Assembly: GCA_947095535.1 (NCBI GenBank)
Contig: OX352773.1
Location: 210,138,093-210,202,092, forward strand
Source of the DNA: Poecilobothrus nobilitatus
Lineage: Eukaryota; Arthropoda; Insecta; Diptera; Dolichopodidae
Length of the DNA stretch: 64,000 nt
Direction of reading: 5' to 3'
Positions 13,069 to 25,922 of the stretch are shown in pieces (the stretch's first letter is position 1; each line of letters begins with the position of its first letter). A model generated the notes under the pieces. That model saw nothing but the letters and a program-made list of their open reading frames with translations. It did not search any database and had not been told where the DNA came from. The translations under genes were made by a program, and so were the position numbers.

Positions 13069-15781
13069 AAATACATCGTGTGCCCTTCTTTCATCTCTAC
13101 ATAATTTTATTTTTCTTCTGGACCATTACAAATTTTAATAAATTTCCTTAAGGAACGCCTCATTTCAATAGATTCTTGACTGTGACTTGCATAAACAATT
13201 TTTATTTTTAAATATTTTTTATAAAATATTTTTACTATTATTATTCTCACTTAAAAAACGATTTTAATAATATTTATAAAGGAAAAACATAAAAAAGAAA
13301 AACAATTTAAAAAGAAATGTATGTAGGTACATCGTGCCACTTAGAATTAAAAAAAAAAAAGAAACAACAAAATAATTGCTCTTAATCAATTTAGCGCGCT
13401 AGCATTTAACTTTTATATAAAATACGATTGGTTTATTTGATACATAGTTAGTCATGTCATAACGAATAAAGTCATGACATTAAACTTAAAAACATGACTG
13501 AATAATTTTTATTTAAGCTGGAGTTATTTTTGCTTCCTTACTTTTTTTATAATTAGGGTGACCATTTTATCTAAATATATATTTTAAAATATAATTAAAA
13601 AATAATTATTTTAAGTATATGTATTTTATATTTGCATCATTCATTTAAATCAATTAATAAATACTTATTTTAATAATTTTAGTATTTTCAATGCTAAATT
13701 TGGTCCCGCAGCGCCACAATTAAATTTTGAGGTAAACGTCAAATTAAAAAAATTGTAATTGAGACGTAAAGGAACTTTTCTATTAAAACATTTAGAAAAT
13801 ATCTAGCAATGTACAACTGTTCTGTTGTACAACTTTAAGAACTTGTTTTATTCTAAACAAAAATAAACCTGAAAATACATAGTTTGTACATAGCTTAAAC
13901 ATAAAAAAAATAAAGAATAAGTACTATATTAAAATTAAACTGTAAAAGAACAGGCAATTAATTACTAGGTTAAGTAGCAACAAGATTAAACTATAAAAAT
14001 AAAAAAATATTTGTATAAAGAAATAAATAAGAAGAGAGTTAAAATAAAAATTTTAAAATTAATTTTAATATAGGTACCTGAATAAAATAGAAATTAACTT
14101 ATGCTTTCGTTACTTTTTATATGTACATACATATATGAGTTTAAAAATTTAGATTTGAATTTACTTATATTTTAATACTAAACAAATATTTGAAAATGAT
14201 TACTTTAAACAAATATTTGAAAATGATTACTTATATTGTGAAATTACTGTATTCAAAACAGTCAAGAAGAAACAACATCAAGATTACCCATATTTTGTGA
14301 GGATATTTCATTTCTGACATGATTAAAAGTCTATATTTATTTATAGGAAGTTCATATATTATGCATATTGATGTATTTTTTTTTTTTTTTTTACGAAGGT
14401 TGGTGAAAAACTCGAAAGTCACCAAAAGGAACTGCACGCGCTTCCTCAGGATAGTGTTAGATTTTAACCAACCAAAACCACCTCCCTTTTAAAACCAAAC
14501 TTTAGGATGGAACTTTTAATACAAATGTACAGTTTGGTTTTGCGGATAGGGATGTGGGAAGGATAATTGAGGAAATTGGGAAATTAGGAAATTTGGATTA
14601 TGGGGGATTGGTAGGACACTTTGAAGAGACATTTTAAAGAAAGATGTTAATGTTTTTCTTAAATTTAGGTAAATCGTACACATATGAATTACAAACTTTA
14701 GGGAATACATGTGATGGTATATGGTTGCATAAACGGGACGTGCTCATGACAATCGAATTTCCATAAGCTCTATTTCATTATCTTGATAACTATACATGGT
14801 AGGGATAAGCTTCTTGTGCCCTTCTTGTTTCTCGTTGTAAACATTTAAGTTTATAACTAGTTTGATTCGTCATTTCTCATGTAAAATATATGTCATATGT
14901 TTTTATCCATAATATATCATAATAATATGTAAATTTAAAATAAAAAATATGACATTTACATGTAACTTGTTCCAATATTTGTAAAAGTTTTTCTGATCAA
15001 TTTATCAAATTCTAAAAAATTTTTTGAAAAAAAAAAAAAAAAAAATTGTCACAACAATTTTTATATACATACTATTATAAAATTTTCATTTAATTTACTT
15101 AAAATTTTGTCACATGTCTATTTTTGTACAGCAAAAATTTCTCTTAAAGTAAAATTATATTTCATAATAATATTCTGGTTACCCTATTCTAAAATTATAA
15201 TCTATAAAAAGAAAATACGAAAAGAAAATTTGTATCGCTGAAACAATGTTTCTAAACAATACCAAAATTTTAAACACGTTTTTTTTTTTTTAATATCTAC
15301 ATAATACATTATGTAGTACATACTACATAAATATTATTATGTCTACAAGAAGTAAAATATTAAAATGTTGCAAAGAGAATTTTTTAATGGGTTTTTTTGT
15401 GCGGAATCTTGTAGTTAATAATTAAGAAATTTTCACGTACTAAATTCAATATTAAGAAGTTAAAAAATATTAAAAAATTATGTATTAATTTTTTTTTTGA
15501 GTTCCTGTTCATGTATATATTATTACAATAAATGTTTTATTTAATTTTATAAATTTTTTTTTATGTAATCCTTAAATATAAAACAATTATTCATAATGTT
15601 ATTTTTCATTTATTGGTTTTAAATATAAATGGTTTTGAATTTAAAGAAGTATAAAATTTTTATGACCTATGATTTGATGTTTATTAAATTTAACATTTTA
15701 ACCTATAAAACATGAAAAATTATGTTTTATCTTTAAGTATATAAATTATATATGTATATTGTTTTATGTATATTTTGTAAC

Positions 15782-15814
<33 letters not shown>

Positions 15815-16554
15815 TTCAAAAATCAAGTCAAAGCAATTTAATTTTGTTCTAAAAATTATTAAAAAGAAGAAATTCGCTATGTTAAAAATGAGCTTGGATA
15901 AAGTAATGAAATGATGAAAATAACGTAAAGAAAATATTTTAATAATTGAACAATTTTCTTTGATTTTTTTTTTATTTTTGCTAAAAGTAAAATTGTTTAC
16001 ATTACAAATACCACAAGTACATACAAACATACCATAAGTAATAACAAGCATTATTATTTTTTTTAATTAAGTACAAGTTTTCTTTTTGTAAAAGTTTAAT
16101 AATATTATTTTTTTTTTTTTTTTAAGTTTTACTCACGTAATCAGATAAGTTTAATTTAAATGCAATTTAAAAAAAAAAAAAATAAGGGAAAAAATAAAAG
16201 CAATCATGAATGGGTAAGTTTTATGTTAACAAAATAACAAAAGAATTTCTTATAACAGTTTTTATTATTATAATAACTGCCTGTCATTATACATAATAGT
16301 ATCAAGTTAAAGCTTTTTGTAAATTGCATCCCACTTTTCTTATAATTTTTTCCAATTTATACATTTTCTAAAGTTCAGAATTATGTTTTTAAGCTCCTCC
16401 TATATATTATGGTCATTTCTTAGTCAATCATATATTAACAAATCAGTTAATATAACCAGTGTACCTACATGGTAAATTATTTTATTAAAAAAAACTTATT
16501 ACTTTACAACATTTAATTTTGGATGAAATTATGTTAAATAATACAAAGGGTATA
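13069..16554. other. Non-coding A/T-rich DNA around the coding-like patch
   Basis: Outside the patch at 14393-14637, only A/T tracts and a TA run at 15784-15812 are seen. A short direct repeat, ACAAATATTTGAAAATGATTACTT, broken here as ACAAATATTTG and AAAATGATTACTT, occurs at about 14181 and 14209. Confidence 0.5.
14393..14637 (+). other. Coding-like patch, unrecognised, probably a decayed exon or element
   Basis: Two stretches read like protein. The first, from 14393 to a stop at 14465-14467, gives KVGEKLESHQKELHALPQDS. The second, from 14506 to TAA at 14635-14637, gives DGTFNTNVQFGFADRDVG and then RIIEEIGKLGNLDYGGLVGH with HFEETF at the end. The second follows CAAACTTTAG, which could be a splice acceptor. 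They are in different frames and the T/A-rich intervening part has stops. The purine-rich composition differs from the surroundings. I do not recognise a family. An open frame on the other strand (14516-14710) is rich in Pro and Phe and looks like a shadow. Confidence 0.35.
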
Positions 16555-17053
16555 ATCATAATATTTAATCTGCAAATGATAGATATTTAAAACCCTTTTA
16601 CTCAATGATTTACCAACCAACTTTAATTTTTTTTTTTTTTTAAATGATAAATATTCAGTACAGCTATCCTTCATTCTTAATTTTCCATTTTTATAAAAAA
16701 CCCATGTAAAGAATATACATATTTATATACATTATACAAATTTTAAAATATAGTTTGCATGGTAGGAAATACGAATTTCACAATATAACTGAATATAAAC
16801 ATACAAAGTTCAGTTAAGGGTTTGGTGCAGTAGTAGAGTGGTCGATTCTTAAACTTAGCAGTCTGGAGCTTGCAGATTGGGTTCTATATTTTTTTTTTTG
16901 TTGTTTTTCTAATATTTTAAACGAAATAAACTCTTACATATCATCATAATATTTAATCTGTAAATGATAGACATTTAAAACCCTTTTATTCAATTATCTA
17001 CCAACCGACTTTCATTTTTTTTGTTTTAAATGATAAATATTCAGTACAGCCAT
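16555..17053 (+). repeat. Direct repeat of about 115 bp, 388 bp apart
   Basis: Copy 1 spans 16555-16669 and copy 2 spans 16943-17053. Both carry ATCATAATATTTAATCTG, AAATGATAGA, AAAACCCTTTT, then TAAATGATAAATATTCAGTA. A tRNA-like relic (16815-16900) lies between them. This looks like a local duplication rather than a transposon's long terminal repeats, as no ends or primer sites are visible. Confidence 0.8.
16815..16900 (+). mobile_element. tRNA-like SINE relic with T-rich end
   Basis: GGTTTGGTGCAGTAGTAGAG resembles a tRNA A box with its flank, and GCAGATTGGGTTCTA a worn B box. A T-run follows directly. It lies between the two arms of a 115-bp direct repeat (16555-16669 and 16943-17053). Confidence 0.45.
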
Positions 17054-19902
17054 CTTACAATATCAATATTTTTCCAAAATTGCTAATTAAAACACATCGA
17101 AATTCGAGGGGCGGGCGAATACTAGTTATTTTTTAAATAAAAAAAATTTTATTCTTATAATTTTATATAAAAAGTAATTTTTCACATCATATTTGGTTAT
17201 ATGTAACACCTGTCAAAATTAATTAATTTAACTTTAAACTATAACAGAATCTTTTTAGTTCAGGTAGATTTAAGCATAAATTAGTCTAGGAATACAAATT
17301 AAGCTGAAATTAAAATACTATACGTTTTTAAAACTAATCCTTTGTCTTAAATTAAATCTTTAGATATTTTTTTAATCCTAACTTATAATTTTTTTCTTTT
17401 TTTAATAATAAATAATTTAAACTGAACATTTAAATACATTTAATAAGCTAATAAATGAAGAAAATTTTTTTTATCCTTTTACCCTTATTTAAGTAAAAAA
17501 AGAACTCTAAGTTTTAACAAATTAGAACTTTAACTAGCAAAAATTGAACTACAATGTCTTACGCATAAAGGAAATACATATGTATATAAAACAAAAATAT
17601 TTTTTTTGCTCATTCCACTCCTACTCTCCTTAGGTCATCAACTAAGTCATTTATTAATCATATTTACCTAAGCTTTAGTTTCTGAAATTAATAGTTCCAC
17701 TAAGCCGTTTATTACTCATGTCTCGTCTATAGCTATTCTACAAAACTAGGAAACACAAATATTTTTATTTCTGTGCCATCTAGGATCACTTACAGAAATT
17801 ACTTTATTTTTATTTTATTATAATGGTTTTACAGATATGGCGTTAATATCTATGACATTAATTATACTATACCTAATATATGAACATATTTTTTTGAAAA
17901 TTTTTTTATGAAAATTTTTTTTATTAATCTATATCACGCAGCCTGGACTCGACTCCAAGGTTTCTCGAATGAAAAATCGATGTCTTAACCACTTAAACCA
18001 TTCTCTGAATAAAAAAAACTTAAACATATTTTACTTGTAAGAAATCTTTATTTTAAAACTTTACTGAAGCACAAACCTAAGGATAAAATTACCTAAATTT
18101 TTTAGATACGTATCTAATAAATATCTATAAAAATAGCATTTAACACATTTATTACTAACATGCAGAATATAAATCATCAATAATATTTTTAAAAAATATC
18201 TTAAAATGTCATGAAATTATAAAGTCATATGTCATACATAACTATCAATTTCTTCTCTTTTTTTTTTTTTGTAAATGATTATTTCCGAAAAATCCTCTAT
18301 TTCAATTAAGAACATATCAAATGTGTTTCCAAAAGTAATTCTATATTTCTTCAGTAAATTAATATGAAAAGTGTATAAAATCTCCAAATCAAATATTTAA
18401 TTTTTTTTTGAATAAACAAAACATTCAAATATAAAGACCTGGATTGGGGCGATGAATTTTTTAAAATTCAATATTGATAAATATTATATTATATATGTAA
18501 GATACTCCTTGCTTTTCTTCGAATTAAAACCAGAAAAAAAACAAAAACCGATACCACAACACAAACCGCATATTAACCATTTCTAATATTTATTTTAGAA
18601 TATATGACAGCCACGTTATATAAACAACTATAAAAAATTTTAGGGATGATTTTTAAATAAATAATGGAAAAAAAATGTATTTATTTCTCTTTTTAAATAT
18701 AAATAAAATGAAATATGAAGACTCGTAAACTGAAATCTCTTATTAAAAACCGGCCGGTCAACCTTTAATTAATCGTATAATAGTTTTACGGAAATAATTT
18801 TTTATGTTTTAGTTCTTTTTTTAACTATCAGACTACTCATACTTCTCATAGTTTTTAATCTTTCTACAATTCTACCTATCCTTATCTATATAATAGTTTG
18901 CTTCAATTTTAAAACAATATTGAAAATAAATATCTTCAAGATTCTGTAAATTATTTTCGAAATCTAGAAACAGAATGTTAGGAATTCTCTAATTTCTTTT
19001 TCATATTGCAAAAGTTTTAAAAATGTGCAGTCTGCAGATCTAGCAAAAACAAAAACATATACAAAAAATATCAAGTTACCTAAATTGTAAAAAGTAGAAA
19101 TTTTAATCTTAAGGATCTTCAAAAAAAATTTCCTCTATAAAAATTAATTTTCGATATGTTCACCGTTTTAAGAAGATAAGTTTAAAACATATATACAGTC
19201 AGTGAATTCATTTTAAAATCCAACAACAACAGTAGAAATCTTTTTTATTAACATTCTTAAAAAGAACCATAAGTAGAAGAAGATCTAAGAAAAGATACCG
19301 CGTTTACATACATATGGATAATAAATTATATCAATTACTTCTTTTATTTTTATTAATGACCAAATATTTACCAACAATATTAATTTTTATTGTCTTTTTT
19401 TATGATTTCAGATAAGTATTACTTATTTATAATTTTTTTTTATATTTGAAATGAAAAATTATTGAATTTACTCATCATCCATTAATCCTTACAGTACCTA
19501 CTGATAAAATTCATGTTAATATTTAAGAATTCACCTGTATCCATCCATATGTTTATTGAATAAAAATGCAATCGTTGAATTTTATTAAAATATGATAACT
19601 GGAATCATTTTTAAAATTTAATTTAATTTTTATTGTAGGTATAAAGTTTAGATTTTCAAAAATCTAAATTTCGAATAAATGAATGTTTTATTTTTATCTC
19701 TTTAATTGAATATTCTAAATTTTAAATCTATAAATTGATCACAAGGCCTTGCTTATGAAAATGAATATAATTCTATATAAGTTTTTATTATTAGTCTGAA
19801 ACATATTAAGTATTTTGCATATTTATAGATAAAGTCGCCTGACCTTAATTTGTTAATTATTTAATTGAATTACTCGTAGAATTCGGAATTAATTCTTCTC
19901 CA
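17054..19902. other. Non-coding A/T-rich DNA
   Basis: Holds the minus-strand tRNA-like head at 17938-18008. A small GC-rich patch, CGAGGGGCGGGCGAATACTA at 17105-17124, stands out but has no recognised role. No gene was found. Confidence 0.5.
17938..18008 (-). mobile_element. tRNA-like SINE head, minus strand
   Basis: The reverse complement reads AATGGTTTAAGTGGTTAAGA (A box) and then CCTTGGAGTCGAGTCCAGG (B box), with a spacing typical of a tRNA. No tail or target-site duplication was seen. Confidence 0.5.
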
Positions 19903-20295
19903 TTAAATCGCTTCCATTAACCTACGGCTAAAAACACAACGAAGAATTTTATTCTGAAAGATATTAAGTGTCTCTTCACTTACTCTTGGCATAGATTCTA
20001 ATCTATACTTCAGAACTGGAACGATAGGAGTTTGTACTGTTGCCCTTTAGTATATCGTGATAGGAGTGTTAATAGTCTTTGCCTTATTTCTACTCCAATA
20101 TATTTACGTTGTTGATATTTGTTCTGAGATAAATAAACTCCTTAACTATATATCTAGAAGCTGTAGTAAGTATTAACAGTTATATTTTGGTAATTTGGTG
20201 CTCTGTCACTTTATTTGTCAACTTTATACATTTTGTATTGTTCTCACGCAAAGACTCAATTCTCGTGATTCTTTTTCAATTTGGGTGAAGATTTT
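19903..20295 (-). mobile_element. Decayed endonuclease/reverse-transcriptase LINE, 3' part of the RT
   Basis: Read on the minus strand and allowing frame changes, blocks appear in the order known from insect endonuclease/reverse-transcriptase LINEs. First comes FTQIEKESRELSLCV, resembling the segment where ELEKEA and GLKIN occur. EFIYLRTNINNVN follows, resembling the EFVYLGS segment, and after a shift GVEIRQRLLTLLSR. Last is VQTPIVPVLKYRLESM with VSEETLNIFQNKILRCVF, matching the YKTLIRPVLLYGSETW and ERKILRRIFG blocks. The reading ends at a stop at 19903-19905. No ends, tail or target duplication were found, and there are at least two frameshifts and several stops. The clade cannot be fixed from this fragment, although RTE- or Jockey-like elements are the best fit. 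Confidence 0.7.
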
Positions 20296-21956
20296 GATTA
20301 CTTATTTACTTAAAATTTATAATTTTCGAAAATTTAGTGAATAGCAAATTATTTTCGAAAATTTATACAGTGTAGAATCAAAGAATATGATTTTTAAAGA
20401 AATACATTTCAGATAATAAATTAATAACATTTCAATTACTATGTACTTAAAAGTATGTATTTTTTTGTTTCCTTTTTGAATTGATAATTTTTTTATCGTA
20501 GTTTTTGAAGTAATTTCGAATGTATTCATTTTCTTTTCTTAGAAAATAAAAAATTCTTATACATATATCTAAATATTTTATTTCATTTTCTAGTAAGTAA
20601 TCACATTTTTTTAATGGCGTCTTATGGTATCTCTAATTCTCTAAATTATCTAAAAAAAAAAAATATATAAGCGAATAACCAATATATATGAAATGGGTAA
20701 TAACTTTAATCCCATTATACTTGAATTCTTATAGGGTAGCTTATCATCATTTCAGATTAATTTTTCAATTTTTATTTTACATAAGAAAAAAAATTTAGGT
20801 ATGTATTAACAATCATACTGTATGCATACTATATATGTATATATATAATATATATGTATACATATATCTATATAGTTTTCAAATAGATCATAATTTTCTC
20901 AACTCTATACATTTTAAATGTTCATCAACGTACCAATTTTATTTAGTAGTGTGAAAATTAAATAACAAATTATTTATATATAGACAGGTGCAATTTTTTT
21001 TATTGTGCAATAATATTTTAAAGTTTTTAATTTTTATTCCTTTTTTTTCTTTTATTTTTCAATAAAATAAAATTTAATTTCAAAAATTGCCTTTTATATT
21101 ATTGAAAAATTCTAAAGAAAAATCTTAACTGAAACCCTAAGATTATGTTGATTGGTAAATTGATTTATTTTTTTTAAATGGGTCTATAATGTGAGATTTT
21201 CTCAGATAATAAAAATTAAAACAATCACAGGTTTATTTTACATACATTGTAGTTTGTGAAAATGGCATGGTATCAAAACAAGTTTAACTTATTTTCGATG
21301 CTAAATTTGCAAAAAAACAAAAAAAATGCAATATTATATCAAGCAGATCTAAAAGTATGTAATTTCCTTAAAAAGGTAACTTAAGTATACCAAAAATACT
21401 ATACTTAAGCTCAATTTAATGTTATCAATATATGATTTCCTGGCACTTGAATAAAATTAATCAAAGCACAAAAAAAAAAACAAAATAAATAAAAAAAAAT
21501 CATTTTTTTTTCTTGTCTGTTAGGACTTTACATTCTGGCCATTCTTCTTCTTATAAATACACCAACTGTTAGCATTCTGACATGCATATCATTTTGAATT
21601 TCTTATCATTATGTATTAATGATTCTGGCTTATAATAACTGTATATTATGTGGTTAAACCGTGGATTTTTAAGTGAATTCCATAAAATTAGACCAACAAA
21701 TGAATGATTGATGAATATATTTACGGAATTTATGCTTTTTCTTTTTTTTTTTTTATTTATTTTTTGTCCGCTAACATTTTGTTGCTTGTTATGGCTGCGG
21801 TATTTTAGTATTTATTGAAAGGTAAATCAAGGTAATGACATTATCAATTAAATTTAATTAATCGACCTGATAATGATGATACTGTGTTAAATTCTGAAAA
21901 AAAAACAGTTTTAATAAATATTCAGAGGTACTTAAAAAAATTAATCAATTAAATGA

Positions 21957-21957
<1 letters not shown>

Positions 21958-22013
<56 letters not shown>

Positions 22014-22018
22014 GTATA
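21958..22018 (+). repeat. TA dinucleotide microsatellite
   Basis: An almost uninterrupted TA run with TG variants toward its right end. Similar but shorter TA runs lie near 15784-15812, 20835-20870 and 24152-24169. Confidence 0.9.
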
Positions 22019-22031
22019 TTTCATTTTTCAA

Positions 22032-22101
22032 TTTGTCTTCAGTAGTTGTCTTCAGTCTTAGTAGTTGTCTTCAGTAGTTGTATTTGTCTTCAGTAGTTGT
22101 A
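22032..22101 (+). repeat. Minisatellite of TTGTCTTCAGTAG units
   Basis: TTGTCTTCAGTAG recurs four times with small spacers (TCTTAG, TATT). It lies directly beside the TA run. Confidence 0.75.
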
Positions 22102-25100
22102 AACTAAACAGTTGTTCTAGCGTTTTGCAATGCCATTTAACTATATGATCATGAAGATTTGAATCTAATATAATATACTTTCGAAATAATTAAATTTTAA
22201 ATTAATTCAACAGACTCTAAAATTTTCCAACTATTCACATTTCTTTTTCTATTAAAAACTTACTTTCTCTGATTATTTATTACCGTATCCCTTTTCATAT
22301 TACTTGCCATCAACTTGATGATATGAGCAACTCTTTTAGGCATAGTAATACTGCATAAACTTGCGGTATTTTAAATCAAAAACTAAACCTATAATTAGTT
22401 AAGAATATTTTTATTTAACATAGCACAAACAATTTTTTAACAGCAATAAAGTACCTAAAACGTTTATAAACAACAATGCTATAAATAAAGCAATCTGATT
22501 TAAAAAGATTTTTTTAATTAAAAAAAATAAAATAAAAATGATTGATCTGATAAATTTAAAATGTTCTGCAATGTGCATTTAGAACCGACTTAAATTCTTT
22601 TAAAGATGTGAAAATCACGTACTAGAAGGCAGCACGTCATATCCCGATAATAATCGACACACGTGCAACAAACCAACCAATAAATTCAAAATAAAAAAAT
22701 GTACGTGAACTTCACACCTTTTTTAAAAGGATAAAGGTGTTCAATAAAAAACATTTAAGATCACTGTATTGCATTAAAAAAACATTGTAAATTTTAATTT
22801 TTTTAGTTATTTTACCTGGCGTAAAATTTACTTTTGTTTTGTCAATAAACCATATAGGCTATAATTAATATGAACTTTATTAGAAATTTTTATGTTTAAA
22901 ATCAATGTTTCAAATTTTCCTTCATTTTAACATCATTAAACATGGATTACAGGATTTTTTTGTTTTTTATATATATGTAATAATTTTTTTAATTGATTTA
23001 ACTAAATTTTGTAATTATAACTTAAAACTATTAGCTGTTTTAATTTATTTTTTATAATAATTTAATGCAAATCCTACAGCCTACCTATAATTATTTAATA
23101 AATATACGTAATCATACAATTATACTTCAAGATACTGTAGTTGTCATTTATAACCATCTTCGAAGAAAAAGAAAACAAATAAAAATCAATCAATGAAAGT
23201 ATAAAGAAAAAAACAAAAATACAAAAATACAAAAAAAAACTAAATAAAACTTTTAATTCGTCTCATATATGTATATATACTATCTTTAAACTCATCTTAT
23301 TTTGTCTGCATCATTCCATTTCCATATCAAACCTACATATTATATGAGAGTAATAAAAGATAAAAGAAAAAGAAAACTTGAATTTCCAATTAAATATAGA
23401 TTTACAAATGTCAGAAATCTTTTAAAGAAAAAAATTTTTGATAAATTATGAAATTGTATGTTATCACCACAGATTGCTTCAATCCACAAATCAATTCCCA
23501 AAAAAAAAAAAAAAAAAATACTTTTTGGAAAAAACAAGTGAATATACAAAGATAAGAGGATGAACAGAAAGCAAAATAAATACAACCATTACCAAGCAGA
23601 AAATCTTTCTCAATTTTATTCGTTGCATACTGTCTTTTACATTTACACGAAAAAAATATTTTTATTTCTTCTAACTTTCAGAGTTTTTAAATCCCATCAA
23701 GTGGTCGGTTTTTATAAATAATTTTACGTTTTTATTCAGAAAAAAAAAACGCCCCGCATTGTCTATTTTTCTTCAATAAAATTTTTTATAAATTTAATTT
23801 TAAATATTTTGACTTTCTACGCAAATACACTAAGCCTTTTTACATCATGGTTAAATATAACGACTTTCTGCTGTATAGTTAGTGCCATGTTATGAAGCAA
23901 AGCAGCGTAGGAACGTAAACTTAAAGAACTTCGTCCGAAAGAGACAAGAGGACTCCAATACAAAATCCAATTTTTACAACAAAATACACATAATTATAAA
24001 ACCTTACCTCGGATAGTAAATTTTGATTAGACAGCTGAAATTATTCTACATGACAACCCATTTTACACTCATCTATAAAAGTAAATATAGAAATCGTAAT
24101 GTTTTTTTTTCTTGAATTATTCCCATTTTTCTCTAAAGCTTCGAACATTACACATATATATATATATATGTAATCGGAATCATCAACTGTAAAATCATAT
24201 GTCATGAACTTCAATGTTTAGAAATGCAATTTTGTTATACTGTACAGTGGTTAAATTATTTGCTTTTATGGTTACATTTTAATGTTATTTTCCCAACCCT
24301 GAACATCATAATAATTGACTCTATATTGTATCCTATAGTTGACTAATTAAACACATTTTTTTATCTCCCATAAATTTTCTGAAAAGTTTAAAAAAATTTT
24401 TTGTGAAAAAAATAAACAATTGAAAGGTTTAATTTTTTTTGACGGTTTTTCGTAGATAGAAACCTCATAAATGTAATTTTTCAAAAAAAAAAAAACAAAA
24501 AAAACATTGTGGTCTTATTTTGATTTAATAAAGGAATGTTTATTTTTTTTTTGAAGATTTAAAAATAATACAATGCGCGGTTAACAAGGTAGTAAGAAGT
24601 ATTATGATAACTACCAAAATAATGATAAGCAGAGCAACATGTTGCCGGTAGTTAATAAATGATACTTTCGATAGAATTTTGAAAGATTTATGTCGGTAAT
24701 AACGTTTAAATTGGAGCTTAATGACAGACCATCACTATGACGTCTTCTTATACTTATGACGAACAAAAGAAGAATCAACCAACCAAATTCTGTTTTTGTT
24801 TTATAATTTTATAAGATTTCTTTGGGGGAGAAATTTTTTTTCCTATATTATGACGTACTTTAATTTTTTTACATTTTTTTTTATTTAACAAAAAGTATTA
24901 TTATATTCCTTTCTTTACAATACAATATTACTTTCTTCTATGTAACAATTTATTTATTTTTTTGATAAAATATAGTGAAAAAATTTCAATTCAAATTATT
25001 TTTTTAACAAGTTATTAATTTGTGCATGGGTACAAAACTTGACAGCAGCTGAGTTAAATTGTTTCTAGTTAAAAAAAAATTTAAAAATAAAAAGTAAAGG

Positions 25101-25699
25101 GATATAGTAGAAAAGTAAAGGATGTAGAATAGATGTGGAATAGCTTGCATTTCTCTCTGTATTCTACAGGATTGAGAACTAAGAAAAAAAAATTAATTAA
25201 TTTTATAAACTCATGGTCACGGTCATCAAAGCATAAATTTGTTTCAAAAATTATGTAAAATGAAAATTTCATATAAAATATCTTTATATCTTCGAAGCAA
25301 ACTTTTATATAAACCCCAATCATGCAATATCCAAATAAATATTATTAGGTTCAATACAATTGTAATATTACATTGTGGATTTATTTCGAAAGTACTTTAC
25401 CGAAATTTTTACTTTATAAACTGAAGTTAACTAAATAAACAAGGTCAATTAATAAAAACATTCAAAGGTAAATAATACGTATTACAGACAGCAATTTAGT
25501 AAAGCGTTTAATTGCTTTGTTAGTGAGGTCAAAATTTATTTTTTGAATTCTATAATTTCCTAGATACCTACAATGTCATTGCTGTCAAACATGTTTATTT
25601 AAAAATACTATATAATTTAGTTTTGTTCAAAGTTCTCTGTAGTTCCAGTTCACATTATATACTAACAGAATGTTTGCCTATTTGCTTTTAAAAATTATT

Positions 25700-25911
25700 C
25701 TTATCCAGCCAATGGTGTAGTAGTTAACACAATGGCCTTCAATTCGAAAGGTTTCTGGTTCAAACACCGACTAGGTCATATATATATTATTAAAAGAAAT
25801 AATCTGTCTAAAAATTGCAGCTTAGTCAAATATTAAGCTTAGTCAAATATCAAACTAAAAAATGATGTGTCAGTGCTATCTAAGATGAATTTTGAATGGA
25901 CCCTGACCTAA
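25700..25911 (+). mobile_element. tRNA-derived SINE with 11-bp target-site duplication
   Basis: The insertion is framed by TAAAAATTATT at 25689-25699 and again at 25912-25922. The head reads CCAGCCAATGGTGTAGTAGT (A box) and TTCTGGTTCAAACACC (B box). The body differs from the SINE at 6.2 kb beyond the tRNA part. The 212-bp unit is therefore probably a complete copy. Confidence 0.85.
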
Positions 25912-25922
25912 TAAAAATTATT

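Larger units (their letters stand above)
20296..25688. other. Non-coding A/T-rich DNA with microsatellites
   Basis: Holds the TA run and minisatellite near 22 kb. A GC-richer patch at 22610-22672 includes a CACGTG at 22660-22665 without any gene beside it. A second patch at 24570-24780 reads no protein. Frames at 20317-20529, 23340-23585, 25081-25323 and 25239-25424 are low-complexity and overlap on both strands. Confidence 0.5.

Noticed and set aside
14231..14710. Minus-strand frames at 14231-14437 and 14516-14710 as genes
   Set aside because: They overlap the more protein-like + strand readings and are rich in low-complexity Lys, Pro and Phe runs.
16555..17053. LTR retrotransposon ends
   Set aside because: The 115-bp arms lack TG..CA ends, a primer-binding site and internal coding sequence.
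21958..22101. CRISPR-like array
   Set aside because: The repeats are microsatellite and minisatellite units without regular unique spacers, and the genome is eukaryotic.
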